64,000 nt of DNA. It comes from Pseudanabaena sp. ABRG5-3. GTDB lineage: Bacteria > Cyanobacteriota > Cyanobacteriia > Pseudanabaenales > Pseudanabaenaceae. Location: the NCBI RefSeq assembly GCF_003967015.1, contig NZ_AP017560.1:3532048-3596047 (forward strand), written 5' to 3'. Positions 52,100 to 60,692 of this stretch are shown one piece after another. The notes beneath the pieces are model-generated. The model saw only the letters and a program-made list of their open reading frames with translations. It did no database searches and was not told where the DNA came from. Numbering within the stretch: the stretch's first letter is position 1; each line of letters starts with the position of its first letter. Position numbers and translations under genes: made by a program.

Positions 52100-54634
52100 C
52101 TACAAGCCATTACCAATCACAAAAAATGCTGACCAGTATTTAGGATGATTGAACTGCGACGACTTAATTAGTGAAATTTGAGCTCTGTGCAATGCTTCAG
52201 CAGTAGTAACATTACCTGTTTTGAGTTCCTTATAAAATGCTTCCATGAGAGCTTGTGTGCCTACATCATCAACCGACCAGAAGGATGCGATCGCCTGTTT
52301 TGCACCAGCTTTCTGAATCTGATAGCCAAAGCCCAAAATCTCGACCCCACTACCGAGTTTGCCAACCCCAGTCTGACAGGCACTGAGAACAATTAATTCC
52401 ACATTGGGAATTTGCCAAGTAGTCAGTTCATTCAAGCGGACTTTATCCCCATTGCCAAAGATGATGAACGAATTTTCAGGCACACCATCATTAAACTCAG
52501 CATGGGTCGCAAAATGGAGAATATTGTAGCTATTGAATTTTGCTTCAGTATTAGCTCGGCTAAAGTCATCCTCTATTAAAGTAAAGGAGTCCTGAAATGA
52601 ATTGGCGATCGCGATTACTTCCTTGAGCGTAGCAGGTAAACCCTGTTGTCCAAATTTTTTGGCTCCCGCCTTGCCACCAAAGGCTCCTGCGAGAATCCGT
52701 GGCTGCGTTTTAGGCTTAGGAGAGAAGTCGGAAAGGGTATAGGCAATGAGGTTGCTAATGCGATATTTTTCGCCGAGCCACTGCTTGCCATCATTGAGAG
52801 CGCTTAGGGGGATATAGCGCAAAATGTCATCAGGGGCATAGAGAATTGTCTGAGCTTGAATTAGCTCTGTCTCAATAGGTTTAATTAATAGTTTATAGAG
52901 CGCAATTGCAGGTTCTTTATAGTCTTCAGAGCCAGCATCGATCAACCCAGATTTGAATTCGGCAACTAACGCTTCTAATTTATCTTTAGTGATATTGACG
53001 GTGCGCTGGATGGGAAGATTCTGCTGCGAAAAGAGGATAATTTCTAAGCGATCGTCTAAAATGAATGGATAGAGTAATACAGTTCCTTTTGGGATTAGAT
53101 TGAGATAGTCAGGGACTTTGTTAATTTCGGTTTTAGGAAGTTGTTGAATTTGATTGGCAAGTTGATTGTTGATGTCTTTGCTATTGTCAAAGCTAACGGC
53201 TAATAGCTTATCGCTAAGAGCTTTTTCTGGTTCTAAAAACCTGACACCTTTTGCCGTGCGATCACTACCTTTGATATTTTTAAAATAGTCCTCAAGTTCT
53301 TGCACCTTCAGTAAATCAAGGACTTGTAATGCCTCCATGACCCGTCCTTGTTTGAGCAAGAGATCTGCGAGATGGCGATAGCGATCAGCGACGGTGGCTA
53401 AATAGGATTGACGATCTGCTTGGGCGAGAGCACGAATATCCTTACGGATAGATTCGGTGATATTGATCGAAGACTTATAGAAAGCGATCGCTAAATGGTT
53501 TTGAGCGAGATTAACTAAAGTCGCAGCAATCTCAGCATTTGCCTGCGCTTCTCCCCTGCGTTCACCAATTTCCCGCACAATTGTGAGATGCTGCTGATAC
53601 AAATCTAATGCTTTTTCATATTGTTTGAGGGCATAATAAGCATTGCCCAAATTACCCAAGGTTGCACCTTCCCCTTGACGGTCTTTGATATTGCGGACAA
53701 GCTCTAAGTTTTGCTGTAAATACTCAATAGCTTTTTGATGTTGTCCAAGGGCATTCAAGGTATTGCCTAGATTACCCAAAGTCGTGGCTTCACCATTGCG
53801 ATCGCCAATTTGCTGATAGATGACTAGTGCCTGTTGATAGACCTCAGTGGCTTGCTGGTATTTGTTCAAGTATCCATAGGCATTACCTAAATTTTCGAGT
53901 GCTTTCGCTTCGCCACGTCGATCCGCGATCGCTCGAACAAGCTGTAAACTCTGCTGGAGCCATTCCAAGGCTTTTTGATATTGACCTAAATAAGCATAAG
54001 TATTGCCAATATTTCCCGTAGCATAGGCTTCTCCTTGGCGATCGCCGATGGTTTTGGTGGCGGCTAAATATTGCTGATAGAAGTCTAAGGCTTTTTGATA
54101 TTGTCCTAGAGCCACATAGTTATTGCCTAAGAGACCAAGACTGAGACTTTCACCTTGGCGATCGCTCAGGTTTTGAGAAATTTTCAGGGCTTGCTGATGA
54201 TGCTCAATTGCCTTTGGATATTGTCCCAAGGCAAAGTAAGTAGCTCCTAAATTATTAAGTACTTTCACTTCCAAATTGGAAATTTGCAATTGTCTGGCAA
54301 TTTCGAGACTTTGGTTAAAAGCACTAATGGCGCGATCGTATTGGCTGAAAATAACGTAGATATTGCCGATCAATAAGCGCACATTGGCTTGATTGGGATA
54401 ATCGTTGATTTCTTGATAAATCTGCAATGCTTGCTCAGCAGATGCCAAAGATTCACGAAACTGGCTCAATTGCGCCTGCTGAAGGCTTTGATTGAATAGG
54501 CGATCGGCTTCCATTTTGCGCGATTGCATCGGTTGAGCTTGGACAGTCATAGATGACATTGCCAGCGATAAACCAAAACCGCAACTATAAATTCCAGTTA
54601 AAACGAACGTGAGCCAATACGATTGAGAAGCCAT
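52100..54634 (-). CDS. TPR-CHAT protein 4, exported
   Basis: This 844-residue protein has a hydrophobic N-terminus ('SYWLTFVLTGIYSCGFGLSL', 'AMSSMTVQAQ' cleavage region), eight TPR units and a degenerate ninth, and the CHAT domain with His about 711 ('HFATHAEFN', F replacing L) and Cys about 753 ('LSACQTGVG'). Its TPR units are the most varied of the set. It follows paralogue 5 by only 25 bases and precedes paralogue 3 by 46, so 5-4-3 form a likely transcription unit. Confidence 0.92.
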   Translation of the reverse strand: MASQSYWLTFVLTGIYSCGFGLSLAMSSMTVQAQPMQSRKMEADRLFNQSLQQAQLSQFRESLASAEQALQIYQEINDYPNQANVRLLIGNIYVIFSQYDRAISAFNQSLEIARQLQISNLEVKVLNNLGATYFALGQYPKAIEHHQQALKISQNLSDRQGESLSLGLLGNNYVALGQYQKALDFYQQYLAATKTIGDRQGEAYATGNIGNTYAYLGQYQKALEWLQQSLQLVRAIADRRGEAKALENLGNAYGYLNKYQQATEVYQQALVIYQQIGDRNGEATTLGNLGNTLNALGQHQKAIEYLQQNLELVRNIKDRQGEGATLGNLGNAYYALKQYEKALDLYQQHLTIVREIGERRGEAQANAEIAATLVNLAQNHLAIAFYKSSINITESIRKDIRALAQADRQSYLATVADRYRHLADLLLKQGRVMEALQVLDLLKVQELEDYFKNIKGSDRTAKGVRFLEPEKALSDKLLAVSFDNSKDINNQLANQIQQLPKTEINKVPDYLNLIPKGTVLLYPFILDDRLEIILFSQQNLPIQRTVNITKDKLEALVAEFKSGLIDAGSEDYKEPAIALYKLLIKPIETELIQAQTILYAPDDILRYIPLSALNDGKQWLGEKYRISNLIAYTLSDFSPKPKTQPRILAGAFGGKAGAKKFGQQGLPATLKEVIAIANSFQDSFTLIEDDFSRANTEAKFNSYNILHFATHAEFNDGVPENSFIIFGNGDKVRLNELTTWQIPNVELIVLSACQTGVGKLGSGVEILGFGYQIQKAGAKQAIASFWSVDDVGTQALMEAFYKELKTGNVTTAEALHRAQISLIKSSQFNHPKYWSAFFVIGNGL

Positions 54635-54659
54635 AGCAGCACCTTAATTATTTAATTGC

Positions 54660-57326
54660 TTACAACCCATTGCCGATCGCAAAAAATGCTGACCAAAAAT
54701 AGGGATGATTGTAATTTGAAGACTTAATCAAAGAAATTTGCGATCGCCTTAATGCCTCAGCAATGGGGATATCGCCCTTTTGTAACTCCTTATAAAAAGC
54801 ATCCATGAGTAACTGTGTCCCCGTATCATCAACTTTCCACAGAGAGGCGATCGCCGATTTTGCCCCTGCCTTCTGGACTTGATAGCCAAATCCCAAAATT
54901 TCGATCCCTTCCCCCAAGGCCCCGATCCCAGTCTGACAAGCACTGAGAATGATCAGATCTACATTGGGGATATCCCAATCGCTAATTTCATTTAATCTAA
55001 TTTTGTCGCCATTCCCAAAAATGATAAATGAGGTGTCAGGTGTACCAGTATTAAACTCAGCATGGGTAGCTAAATGCAAAATATTATGGTTTTTAAGTCG
55101 TGATTCAAATTCTTTGCGGCTGAACTGTTCTTCTTTGAGTGTGATGGAATTTTGAAAAGAATTCGCGATCGCCTGTACTTCTTGAATCGTGGCTGGCAAT
55201 CCCGTTTGTCCAAACTTCTTCTCGTTACCCTTACCACCAAAGGCTCCTGCAAGAATACTCGGCTGCATTTTTGCTTTGGATGTAAAGTCGCTCAGGCTAT
55301 AGGCAATCAGATTACTAATGCGATATTTCTCAATTAACCAATGTTTGCCATCGCTAGGTTTTGCTTCATATAGAGCCGAGAGGGGAATGTAGCGCAATAG
55401 GCTATCAGGAGCATAGAGAATTGTCTCCGTATTTGCCTGCTTGAGTTCTGTCTCAATCGGCTTAATTAAGATCTGATAGAGTTGGATCGCTGGTTCTTTA
55501 AAATCTTCAGAACCTGTATCTAATAAACTAGATTTGAAATTTTCGATTAAAGTTTTCAAATCATCCTGTTTAATATTGACAGTACGGCTAATCGGCGGCT
55601 GGTTTTGAGAGAATAGAATTAGCTCTAACCGATCATCAAGAATTAGTGGATAGAAGAGAACAGTTCTCTGAGGAATCTGTTTGAGGTAATCAGGAACCTT
55701 GTTGATTTCAGCTTTAGGGATTTGTTGGATTTGACTAGCAAGTTGGCGATTAAGTTCAGCGATTTGGGCAAACTTAACTGTGGAAACATCACGGATAAAA
55801 GCCTGCTCCACATCTAATAGTTGAATTCCCCGTAATGTTCTATCGGTTCCCTTAATATTTTTGAGATAGTCTTCCAGTTCTTGCACCTTGAGTAAGTCAA
55901 TCACCTGCAAAGCTTCCATAACGCGACCCTGTTTCAGTAAAAGGTCAGCAAGACGGCGATAGGAACTCTCAATAGTAGATAAGTAAGACTTTTGATCTTC
56001 CTTGCTCAAACCACGGATATCTTTGCGAATTGCTTCACGAACATTTATTGATCGCTTATAAAACAGAATTGCTAACTCAGGTTGTCCCTGTTGGGAGAAT
56101 AAATATCCAAGCTGACTCAGGGCGCTTCCTTCGCCAGCGCGATTGCCCATTTGAATAGCCGTAGCTAATGCTTGTTGATGATAGTCAAAGGCTTGATCAA
56201 CTTGCCCCAGTGCATTGTAGGCAGTGCCTAAACTGCTGAGGGCAGTTCTGATGCCATCGCGATCGCCAATTTGTTTAGCAATTTCTAGACTTTGCTGGTA
56301 GTAGGCAACGGCTCTCTGGCTATCACCGAGGGCACGATAGGAAATTCCGAGATTGTTTAGTGTCCGTCCCTCTGTATAGCGATTACCAATTTCACGGGCA
56401 ATCACTAGGGCTTGCTGGAAATAGCCGATCGCTTTGGGATATTGTCGAAGACTGTTATGGACAATTCCCAGATTATTTAAAGTATCAGCCTCACCGCTAC
56501 GAGCGCCAACTTGCTTTTTGAGAGTTAAGGATTGCTGGTAATAATCAATGGCTTTCTGGTACTGCCCCAAAGAATCGTATGCCCCACCAAGGGTATTTAA
56601 GGCATCGGCTTCACCATTGCGATCATTAATTTGCTTTTTGATAACAAGAGATTTTTGATATTGCTCAATCGCTGTTTGATACTTACCAAGACCATCGTAG
56701 GCAATGCCAAGGGCGATATACAAATCTGACTCACCATCGCGATCGCCAATTTGCTTCAAGATGGGTAAACATTTTTGATAATAATCAATTGCCTTAGGAT
56801 ATTGTCCGAGCAGATTGTAGGCATTGCCGAGATTGCCTAACGAGCGACCTTCCCCATAGCGATCGCCAGTTTGTTTTTTAATTGCCAGAGCTTGCTCATG
56901 ATATTCGATGGCTTTGGTGTACTGACCCAAGAAATAATAAGTGACCCCTAAATTAGCGAGGGAATTACCCTGATTATTGCGATCGCCAATTTCTTGAGCA
57001 ATGGCTAAGGATTGCTGGTGATATTCAAGGGATTTTTGATACTTACCTAGAGAACTATAGGCATTACCAATATTATTGAGGGCATTGCTTTCCCCCTTAC
57101 GATTTTTAATTTCTCGATAAATTTGTAGCGATCGCTCAAATATGGGTAACGCCTCGCGAAATTTGCTCACTCGATTTAGCTGATTACCTTGTTCTAGCAG
57201 TCGATCTGCTTCAGCTTTACGATTTGTCTCTGTCTCAGATTGAGCCTGTACTTCCACACAATTGAGCATTTGTATAGGTAAGCCAGTCAACATCAACAAA
57301 ACCGCAATACCAAAACCCTTACGCAT
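54660..57326 (-). CDS. TPR-CHAT protein 5, exported
   Basis: First of the array in the direction of transcription, 888 residues from the ATG at 57326. That start begins the signal peptide 'MRKGFGIAVLLMLTGLPI'; the frame is open to 57425, but those 33 codons would include a perfect hairpin. Nine TPR units and a degenerate tenth are followed by the linker and CHAT domain, His about 755 and Cys about 797. The CHAT part has a small insertion ('YEAKPSDGKHW') relative to the others. Confidence 0.9.
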   Translation of the reverse strand: MRKGFGIAVLLMLTGLPIQMLNCVEVQAQSETETNRKAEADRLLEQGNQLNRVSKFREALPIFERSLQIYREIKNRKGESNALNNIGNAYSSLGKYQKSLEYHQQSLAIAQEIGDRNNQGNSLANLGVTYYFLGQYTKAIEYHEQALAIKKQTGDRYGEGRSLGNLGNAYNLLGQYPKAIDYYQKCLPILKQIGDRDGESDLYIALGIAYDGLGKYQTAIEQYQKSLVIKKQINDRNGEADALNTLGGAYDSLGQYQKAIDYYQQSLTLKKQVGARSGEADTLNNLGIVHNSLRQYPKAIGYFQQALVIAREIGNRYTEGRTLNNLGISYRALGDSQRAVAYYQQSLEIAKQIGDRDGIRTALSSLGTAYNALGQVDQAFDYHQQALATAIQMGNRAGEGSALSQLGYLFSQQGQPELAILFYKRSINVREAIRKDIRGLSKEDQKSYLSTIESSYRRLADLLLKQGRVMEALQVIDLLKVQELEDYLKNIKGTDRTLRGIQLLDVEQAFIRDVSTVKFAQIAELNRQLASQIQQIPKAEINKVPDYLKQIPQRTVLFYPLILDDRLELILFSQNQPPISRTVNIKQDDLKTLIENFKSSLLDTGSEDFKEPAIQLYQILIKPIETELKQANTETILYAPDSLLRYIPLSALYEAKPSDGKHWLIEKYRISNLIAYSLSDFTSKAKMQPSILAGAFGGKGNEKKFGQTGLPATIQEVQAIANSFQNSITLKEEQFSRKEFESRLKNHNILHLATHAEFNTGTPDTSFIIFGNGDKIRLNEISDWDIPNVDLIILSACQTGIGALGEGIEILGFGYQVQKAGAKSAIASLWKVDDTGTQLLMDAFYKELQKGDIPIAEALRRSQISLIKSSNYNHPYFWSAFFAIGNGL

Positions 57327-57393
57327 AGGATTAAGCCTTTCTGAAAACTGTTGCCACTGAATATTACAAGATTTCCTCGAATCTGCAAAACAA

Positions 57394-57420
57394 AAGAAGC
57401 GACGCAATGCGTCGCTTCTT
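57394..57420. terminator. Hairpin between the FKBP gene and the TPR-CHAT array
   Basis: A 12-bp perfect stem (57394-57405 with 57409-57420), loop AAT, in the spacer where the FKBP gene ends and the TPR-CHAT 5 gene starts. The FKBP gene lies upstream on the same strand; the hairpin begins beyond its stop (57451), so it can serve as its terminator. Confidence 0.65.
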
Positions 57421-57450
57421 GGCATAGGCTTATGTCAGCCATACTGCAAT

Positions 57451-57993
57451 TTACGAAATACGTAATAGTTCCACATCAAAAATTAAGGTGGCATTAGGAG
57501 GAATGACTCCACCTGCTCCACGAGCGCCATAGCCTAGGTCTGGAGGAATAATCAAGGTGCGGCGATCGCCAACGCGCATATCTGCTAATCCTTCATCCCA
57601 TCCTTTAATTACCTGACCAACGCCAAGCTTGAAAGAAAAAGGACTATTGCGATCGCGAGAACTATCAAATTTAGTTCCATCTTCGAGAGTGCCTGTGTAA
57701 TGTACAACTACGGTATCGCCCTTCTTAGGTGTTGCACCTGTACCAGCAGTGATTACTTTGTATTTAAGCCCAGTGCCAGTTTCTTTGATTTCGGAATCAC
57801 TCATATTAATTAAAGGTGCTTCTGCTATTTTTACTTCTGTTTGATTTGGTACGCCTGTAGAGGGTACACCTGTAGACACGCTAGCAACTGCGGTCTGTCC
57901 ACCCGTAATTTGGGCAAACACAATGACCAATACAGCGACTGCCATAATGCCAAAGCTAATCAAAATTCCTTTCAAGGCTATATCTCCAATCAA
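57451..57993 (-). CDS. FKBP-type peptidyl-prolyl cis-trans isomerase
   Basis: The 180-residue protein has an N-terminal hydrophobic segment ('[20 protein letters not shown]', about residues 9-28), a Ser/Thr/Pro-rich linker and a single FKBP domain with '[18 protein letters not shown]' (Y and F/D of the active pocket), '[20 protein letters not shown]', '[14 protein letters not shown]' and '[14 protein letters not shown]'. It should be exported or membrane-anchored and help fold lumenal or periplasmic proteins. It lies just upstream of the exported TPR-CHAT array on the same strand. Confidence 0.94.
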   Translation of the reverse strand: MIGDIALKGILISFGIMAVAVLVIVFAQITGGQTAVASVSTGVPSTGVPNQTEVKIAEAPLINMSDSEIKETGTGLKYKVITAGTGATPKKGDTVVVHYTGTLEDGTKFDSSRDRNSPFSFKLGVGQVIKGWDEGLADMRVGDRRTLIIPPDLGYGARGAGGVIPPNATLIFDVELLRIS

Positions 57994-58028
57994 TTACGTG
58001 ATGACTTCGCTTTTGGCATCTTATACCA

Positions 58029-58060
58029 ATTAAGTGAAGTGTGACTATACTTCACTTAAT
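58029..58060. repeat. 12-bp hairpin
   Basis: ATTAAGTGAAGT at 58029-58040 pairs with 58049-58060. The flanking TATACCAAT...AGTGAAGTG resembles the sequence at 61698, so this may be a dispersed repeat. Confidence 0.6.
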
Positions 58061-58184
58061 CAAACGTGAGTCCGAGATCACCATTTACGCCCTGCAAAGC
58101 ATGGTGCAAATGGCACAAAATGGTAAGAATCGCTTTGCAATTGTTACCATTTTGCACTTTCGTCGAACTAACTAGTCCAAAACA

Positions 58185-58213
58185 AAAAAGAGTTCGCTAA
58201 GCGAACTCTTTTT
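58185..58213 (-). terminator. Terminator of tRNA-Phe
   Basis: A 13-bp perfect stem (58185-58197 with 58201-58213, loop TAA) with A and T runs, 5 bases beyond the 3' end of the tRNA gene. Confidence 0.85.
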
Positions 58214-58218
58214 AATGA

Positions 58219-58291
58219 TGCCAGGAACGAGATTTGAACTCGTGACACGTGGATTTTCAGTCCACTGCTCTACCAACTGAGCTATCCCGGC
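58219..58291 (-). tRNA. trnF-GAA: tRNA-Phe (anticodon GAA)
   Basis: On the minus strand the 73 bases start GCCGGGATAGCTCAG and end with TCCTGGCA. The acceptor stem GCCGGGA/TTCCTGGC pairs, the D arm GCTCAGTTGGTAGAGC, anticodon loop CTGAAAA (anticodon GAA) and T arm ACGAGTTCAAATCTCGT all fold. CCA is not encoded. Confidence 0.97.
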
Positions 58292-58424
58292 TGGGCGCTT
58301 TTTTTAGCGCTTGATTAAGATAACACTATTTAGGATTTTCAAGCAATAGTTTTTCAAAATTTTTTCAAAATTTAGATCTTGCCCCTAAACAACAAGTGCA
58401 GACATGAGTTCTGCACGTTAAATA

Positions 58425-58463
58425 GGTAAGGATGGGCGGCGCGAAGCGCCGCTCATCCTTACC
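58425..58463. repeat. Dispersed GATGGGCGGCGC hairpin, copy 3
   Basis: An 18-bp stem with one wobble (58425-58442 with 58446-58463), loop GAA, matching the hairpins at 41638 and 43190. It lies after the YdcF-like gene stop, on whose strand it could terminate. Confidence 0.85.
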
Positions 58464-58496
58464 ACAATATAGGGGAGGGGCTATCTGAACTTGTTC

Positions 58497-59015
58497 CTAT
58501 GAACCTGTAACTAGCCAAAATACTGATCGCAATCCATCACGCAAAGATTTAGTAGGACTTTCAGACTTGATGCTTGAAGGAATAGTAACGGGATACATCT
58601 CAATACCACGACTACCTAACACAATCTTGCCAATTACCAGCGCACGGGGCATATGAAAATCTGACGTAATCACATAGACATCTGTAATATTACGTTTCTG
58701 AAGCTCTTTAACCATGATTGTAAAGTTAGAAACAGTATCCACAGCCCGATAGTCTAAATGGATGCGACTTCGATCTACACCTGCGCGATCAAATACATAT
58801 TTGGCATATTCCTCTGGACTGCCTGATGAAACAAAGATGGGTAATTGCGGATGCTGTAGTGCAAATTGAGCAGCAAATTTTTCGCGGCTGGGAGAACCGC
58901 CTAACACCAAGATTGCCTGTGGCTCTCTTGTAGATGGACTGGCAATGATTGGGGGCAAGCATGGCAAACCAAAGATCATGCACCCAGAACCAATTAACCC
59001 AGATAAAGCTGTCAT
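58497..59015 (-). CDS. YdcF-like (DUF218) protein
   Basis: The 172-residue protein has the DUF218 pattern: an N-terminal hydrophobic segment ('LSGLIGSGCMIFGLPCLPPI'), then 'AILVLGGSPSREKFAAQFAL', 'IFVSSGSPEEY', 'DYRAVDTVSNFTIM' and 'VYVITSDFHMPRAL', where S-D-F-H-M-P-R-A is characteristic. Related proteins (YdcF, SanA, ElyC) act in envelope physiology; the reaction is unknown. The ATG at 59015 is chosen because GAGGGAG is 6-7 bases upstream; the frame stays open to 59096. Confidence 0.8.
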   Translation of the reverse strand: MTALSGLIGSGCMIFGLPCLPPIIASPSTREPQAILVLGGSPSREKFAAQFALQHPQLPIFVSSGSPEEYAKYVFDRAGVDRSRIHLDYRAVDTVSNFTIMVKELQKRNITDVYVITSDFHMPRALVIGKIVLGSRGIEMYPVTIPSSIKSESPTKSLRDGLRSVFWLVTGS

Positions 59016-59115
59016 GGAACTCCCTCTAGGGAAAGGGTTAATCATCATCATTTTTGTGTTGCGAACCAGCAAAATATTATCTGCATGATGGAACAATATG
59101 CAACAAGATTTTTCT

Positions 59116-59160
59116 AGATTTTTAAGAGCTACACCCTAAGGGTGTAGCTCTTAAAAATCT
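59116..59160 (-). terminator. 21-bp perfect hairpin at the 3' end of recR
   Basis: Positions 59116-59136 pair with 59140-59160 (loop TAA). The recR stop codon lies inside the arm. Confidence 0.8.
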
Positions 59161-59747
59161 AGTTCACGTCTGCCCTCGATCGCTTTAGCGAGTGTTACCT
59201 CATCTGCATATTCTAAATCACCACCCATAGGAATACCAAAGGCAATCCGCGTAACTTTTGTAAAGGGTTTTAATAATCCGCCAACATAGAGTGTAGTGGT
59301 TTCCCCTTCAACACTGGGGGCGATCGCCATAATTACCTCAGCCACTTTATTACCACTGACGCGACGGACAAGGCTTTGAATATTTAATTGATCGGGACTA
59401 ATGCCATCCATTGGTGAAATGAGACCACCAAGCACATGATATTTACCGCGATATTCGCGAGTTTTTTCTAGGGCAATGAGGTCGCGAGAGTCAGCAACTA
59501 CACAAATAATCGAATTATCGCGACTAGGATGGGCGCAAATCTCGCAGATGGGTTCCGCCGATAAATGCCCACATACGGTGCAACTACCTACCTGTTGCTT
59601 GGCTTGAATTAATGCTTGGGCGAGGGCTTCGATCTCTTCGGTGGGACGCTTGATGATGTGAAGGGATAAGCGTTGAGCAGTTTTTGCACCTACTCCGGGG
59701 AGACGCTGCAATTGTTCGATGAGATTGGCAAGAGGTCGAGTATACAA
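59151..59747 (-). CDS. recR: Recombination mediator RecR
   Basis: RecR works with RecF/RecO to load RecA at gapped DNA. The 198-residue protein opens '[20 protein letters not shown]' with the helix-hairpin-helix '[12 protein letters not shown]', carries a C4 zinc finger ('[16 protein letters not shown]', residues about 54-69), a Toprim domain ('[17 protein letters not shown]', 'YHVLGG') and the C-terminal '[20 protein letters not shown]'. The family start aligns to a TTG at 59747; a GTG at 59801 would add 18 residues and reach into a palindromic repeat, so I take the shorter form with moderate certainty. Confidence 0.92.
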   Translation of the reverse strand: MYTRPLANLIEQLQRLPGVGAKTAQRLSLHIIKRPTEEIEALAQALIQAKQQVGSCTVCGHLSAEPICEICAHPSRDNSIICVVADSRDLIALEKTREYRGKYHVLGGLISPMDGISPDQLNIQSLVRRVSGNKVAEVIMAIAPSVEGETTTLYVGGLLKPFTKVTRIAFGIPMGGDLEYADEVTLAKAIEGRRELDF

Positions 59748-59785
59748 AACAGCGAAGAGATAATGTAACGTTACTAATTTTAACG

Positions 59786-59855
59786 TTACAGCGCTTTGCA
59801 CCGCCTTAAAACAGAGAGAGATTTTTGAAAGCGCGGCTTCTCCACGCTTTCAAAA
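59786..59855. repeat. Degenerate element of family B
   Basis: GTTACAGCGCTTTGC at 59786-59800 is the inverse of the right end of the elements at 60585 and 61888, and it is followed by a related AGAGAGATTTTTGAAAGCG. A hairpin pairs 59822-59832 with 59845-59855. The copy lies between recR and the next gene. Confidence 0.6.
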
Positions 59856-59859
59856 CACT

Positions 59860-60444
59860 TTATTGGTTGGTTTTGGCAAAGCGATTTTGTAAATCGTAGG
59901 CTTCTCGCTCCATGAGATTATTTTCGTACTTTTGTTTGGCGCGTTTATATTCCACAAAATATTGATAGCCAAACTGATCTAATCCTCCATTTTGGGCGCA
60001 TTGGCGTACATGCACCATTTCATGAGCTAGAACTGCCAACTGCTTAGGATCTTCAGATTGGTATGGATCGCGGAGATAGATGCGATCGCAATAGGTTTGG
60101 GCGATTGTCTCTACTTTGCCAAAATGAACAGCGACATTGCCCAAGATCCAGCGATCCATCATTTGAGCATCGTAAATCACTGTGACACGGTCAATATAAT
60201 CGATAAAATATCGCCTTAGATAACGTTTCTGGACATTATCGAGAGGTCTGCCTTCGCCATTTTTAGAGCGCATCGTTCTTGCCGCCGCTTGATAGGCGAT
60301 CGATCCCGCCTGTCCCCAAGCTTCTTCCGCTAGGCTAGATTTTGCCTCCGAATTCGCAAAAAAACTTAGATCTGACACCCCAATTGCGGTTACTAATGCT
60401 AGGGTCAACAAAATTAAAAAGCTGATTCTCCGAATGCTATTCAT
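59860..60444 (-). CDS. Exported putative zinc metallopeptidase (HExxH)
   Basis: The 194-residue protein begins with a signal peptide ('RISFLILLTLALVTAIGVS') and has 'VLAHEMVHVRQC' near residue 140, a zinc-binding H-E-x-x-H, followed by a C-terminal 'MEREAYDLQNRFA' whose Glu could be the third ligand (gluzincin-like; similar to DUF4157 proteins). The central 'LRRYFIDYIDRVTVIYDAQM' is helical. Function unknown; periplasmic location expected. Confidence 0.7.
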   Translation of the reverse strand: MNSIRRISFLILLTLALVTAIGVSDLSFFANSEAKSSLAEEAWGQAGSIAYQAAARTMRSKNGEGRPLDNVQKRYLRRYFIDYIDRVTVIYDAQMMDRWILGNVAVHFGKVETIAQTYCDRIYLRDPYQSEDPKQLAVLAHEMVHVRQCAQNGGLDQFGYQYFVEYKRAKQKYENNLMEREAYDLQNRFAKTNQ

Positions 60445-60472
60445 TAGGAATTACTGAGCTTTACGCTTCTAG

Positions 60473-60506
60473 TATAGATAGAGGTTGTTAGTTGGCTCTA
60501 TCTATA
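60473..60506. repeat. 11-bp inverted repeat
   Basis: TATAGATAGAG at 60473-60483 pairs with CTCTATCTATA at 60496-60506, just upstream of the metallopeptidase gene, so it could be an operator or a hairpin. Confidence 0.5.
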
Positions 60507-60538
60507 CAGACAATCTCAACTATTAATTAACTATTCCT

Positions 60539-60568
60539 CCCCCAAGAGAGTTGCAACTCTCTTGGGGG
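60539..60568. repeat. 30-bp perfect palindrome without loop
   Basis: CCCCCAAGAGAGTTG is directly followed by its reverse complement (60539-60568). It lies between PP2C and the exported peptidase. Confidence 0.85.
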
Positions 60569-60584
60569 GTATGTATTAACCTAC

Positions 60585-60692
60585 TTACAGCCTTGTTGAG
60601 GCTGAAAATACTACAGAGAAATTTTTGAAAGCGGGGCAAAGCCCCGCTTTCAAAAATTTCTCTGGGTTTCAAGACAGCGCAAAGCGCTGTAA
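60585..60692. repeat. Element of family B, copy 1 (108 bp)
   Basis: It starts TTACAGCCTTGTTGAGGC and ends AGCGCAAAGCGCTGTAA; inside is a long stem (60615-60637 region with 60641-60665) with the apex GGGGC-AAA-GCCCC. A second copy with the same ends and a different stem is at 61888-61994. Each ends 1-6 bases from the stop codon of a minus-strand gene. Confidence 0.8.

Noticed and set aside
46032-57326. Regular 120-bp periodicity that could suggest a CRISPR array or tandem DNA repeat
   Set aside because: The period is that of the 40-residue TPR units in long open frames; there are no conserved short repeats with unique spacers.
43247-57326. TPR-CHAT genes as part of a type III-E CRISPR (craspase) system
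   Set aside because: No cas gene, CRISPR array or gasdermin-like gene was seen, and these proteins carry export signals.
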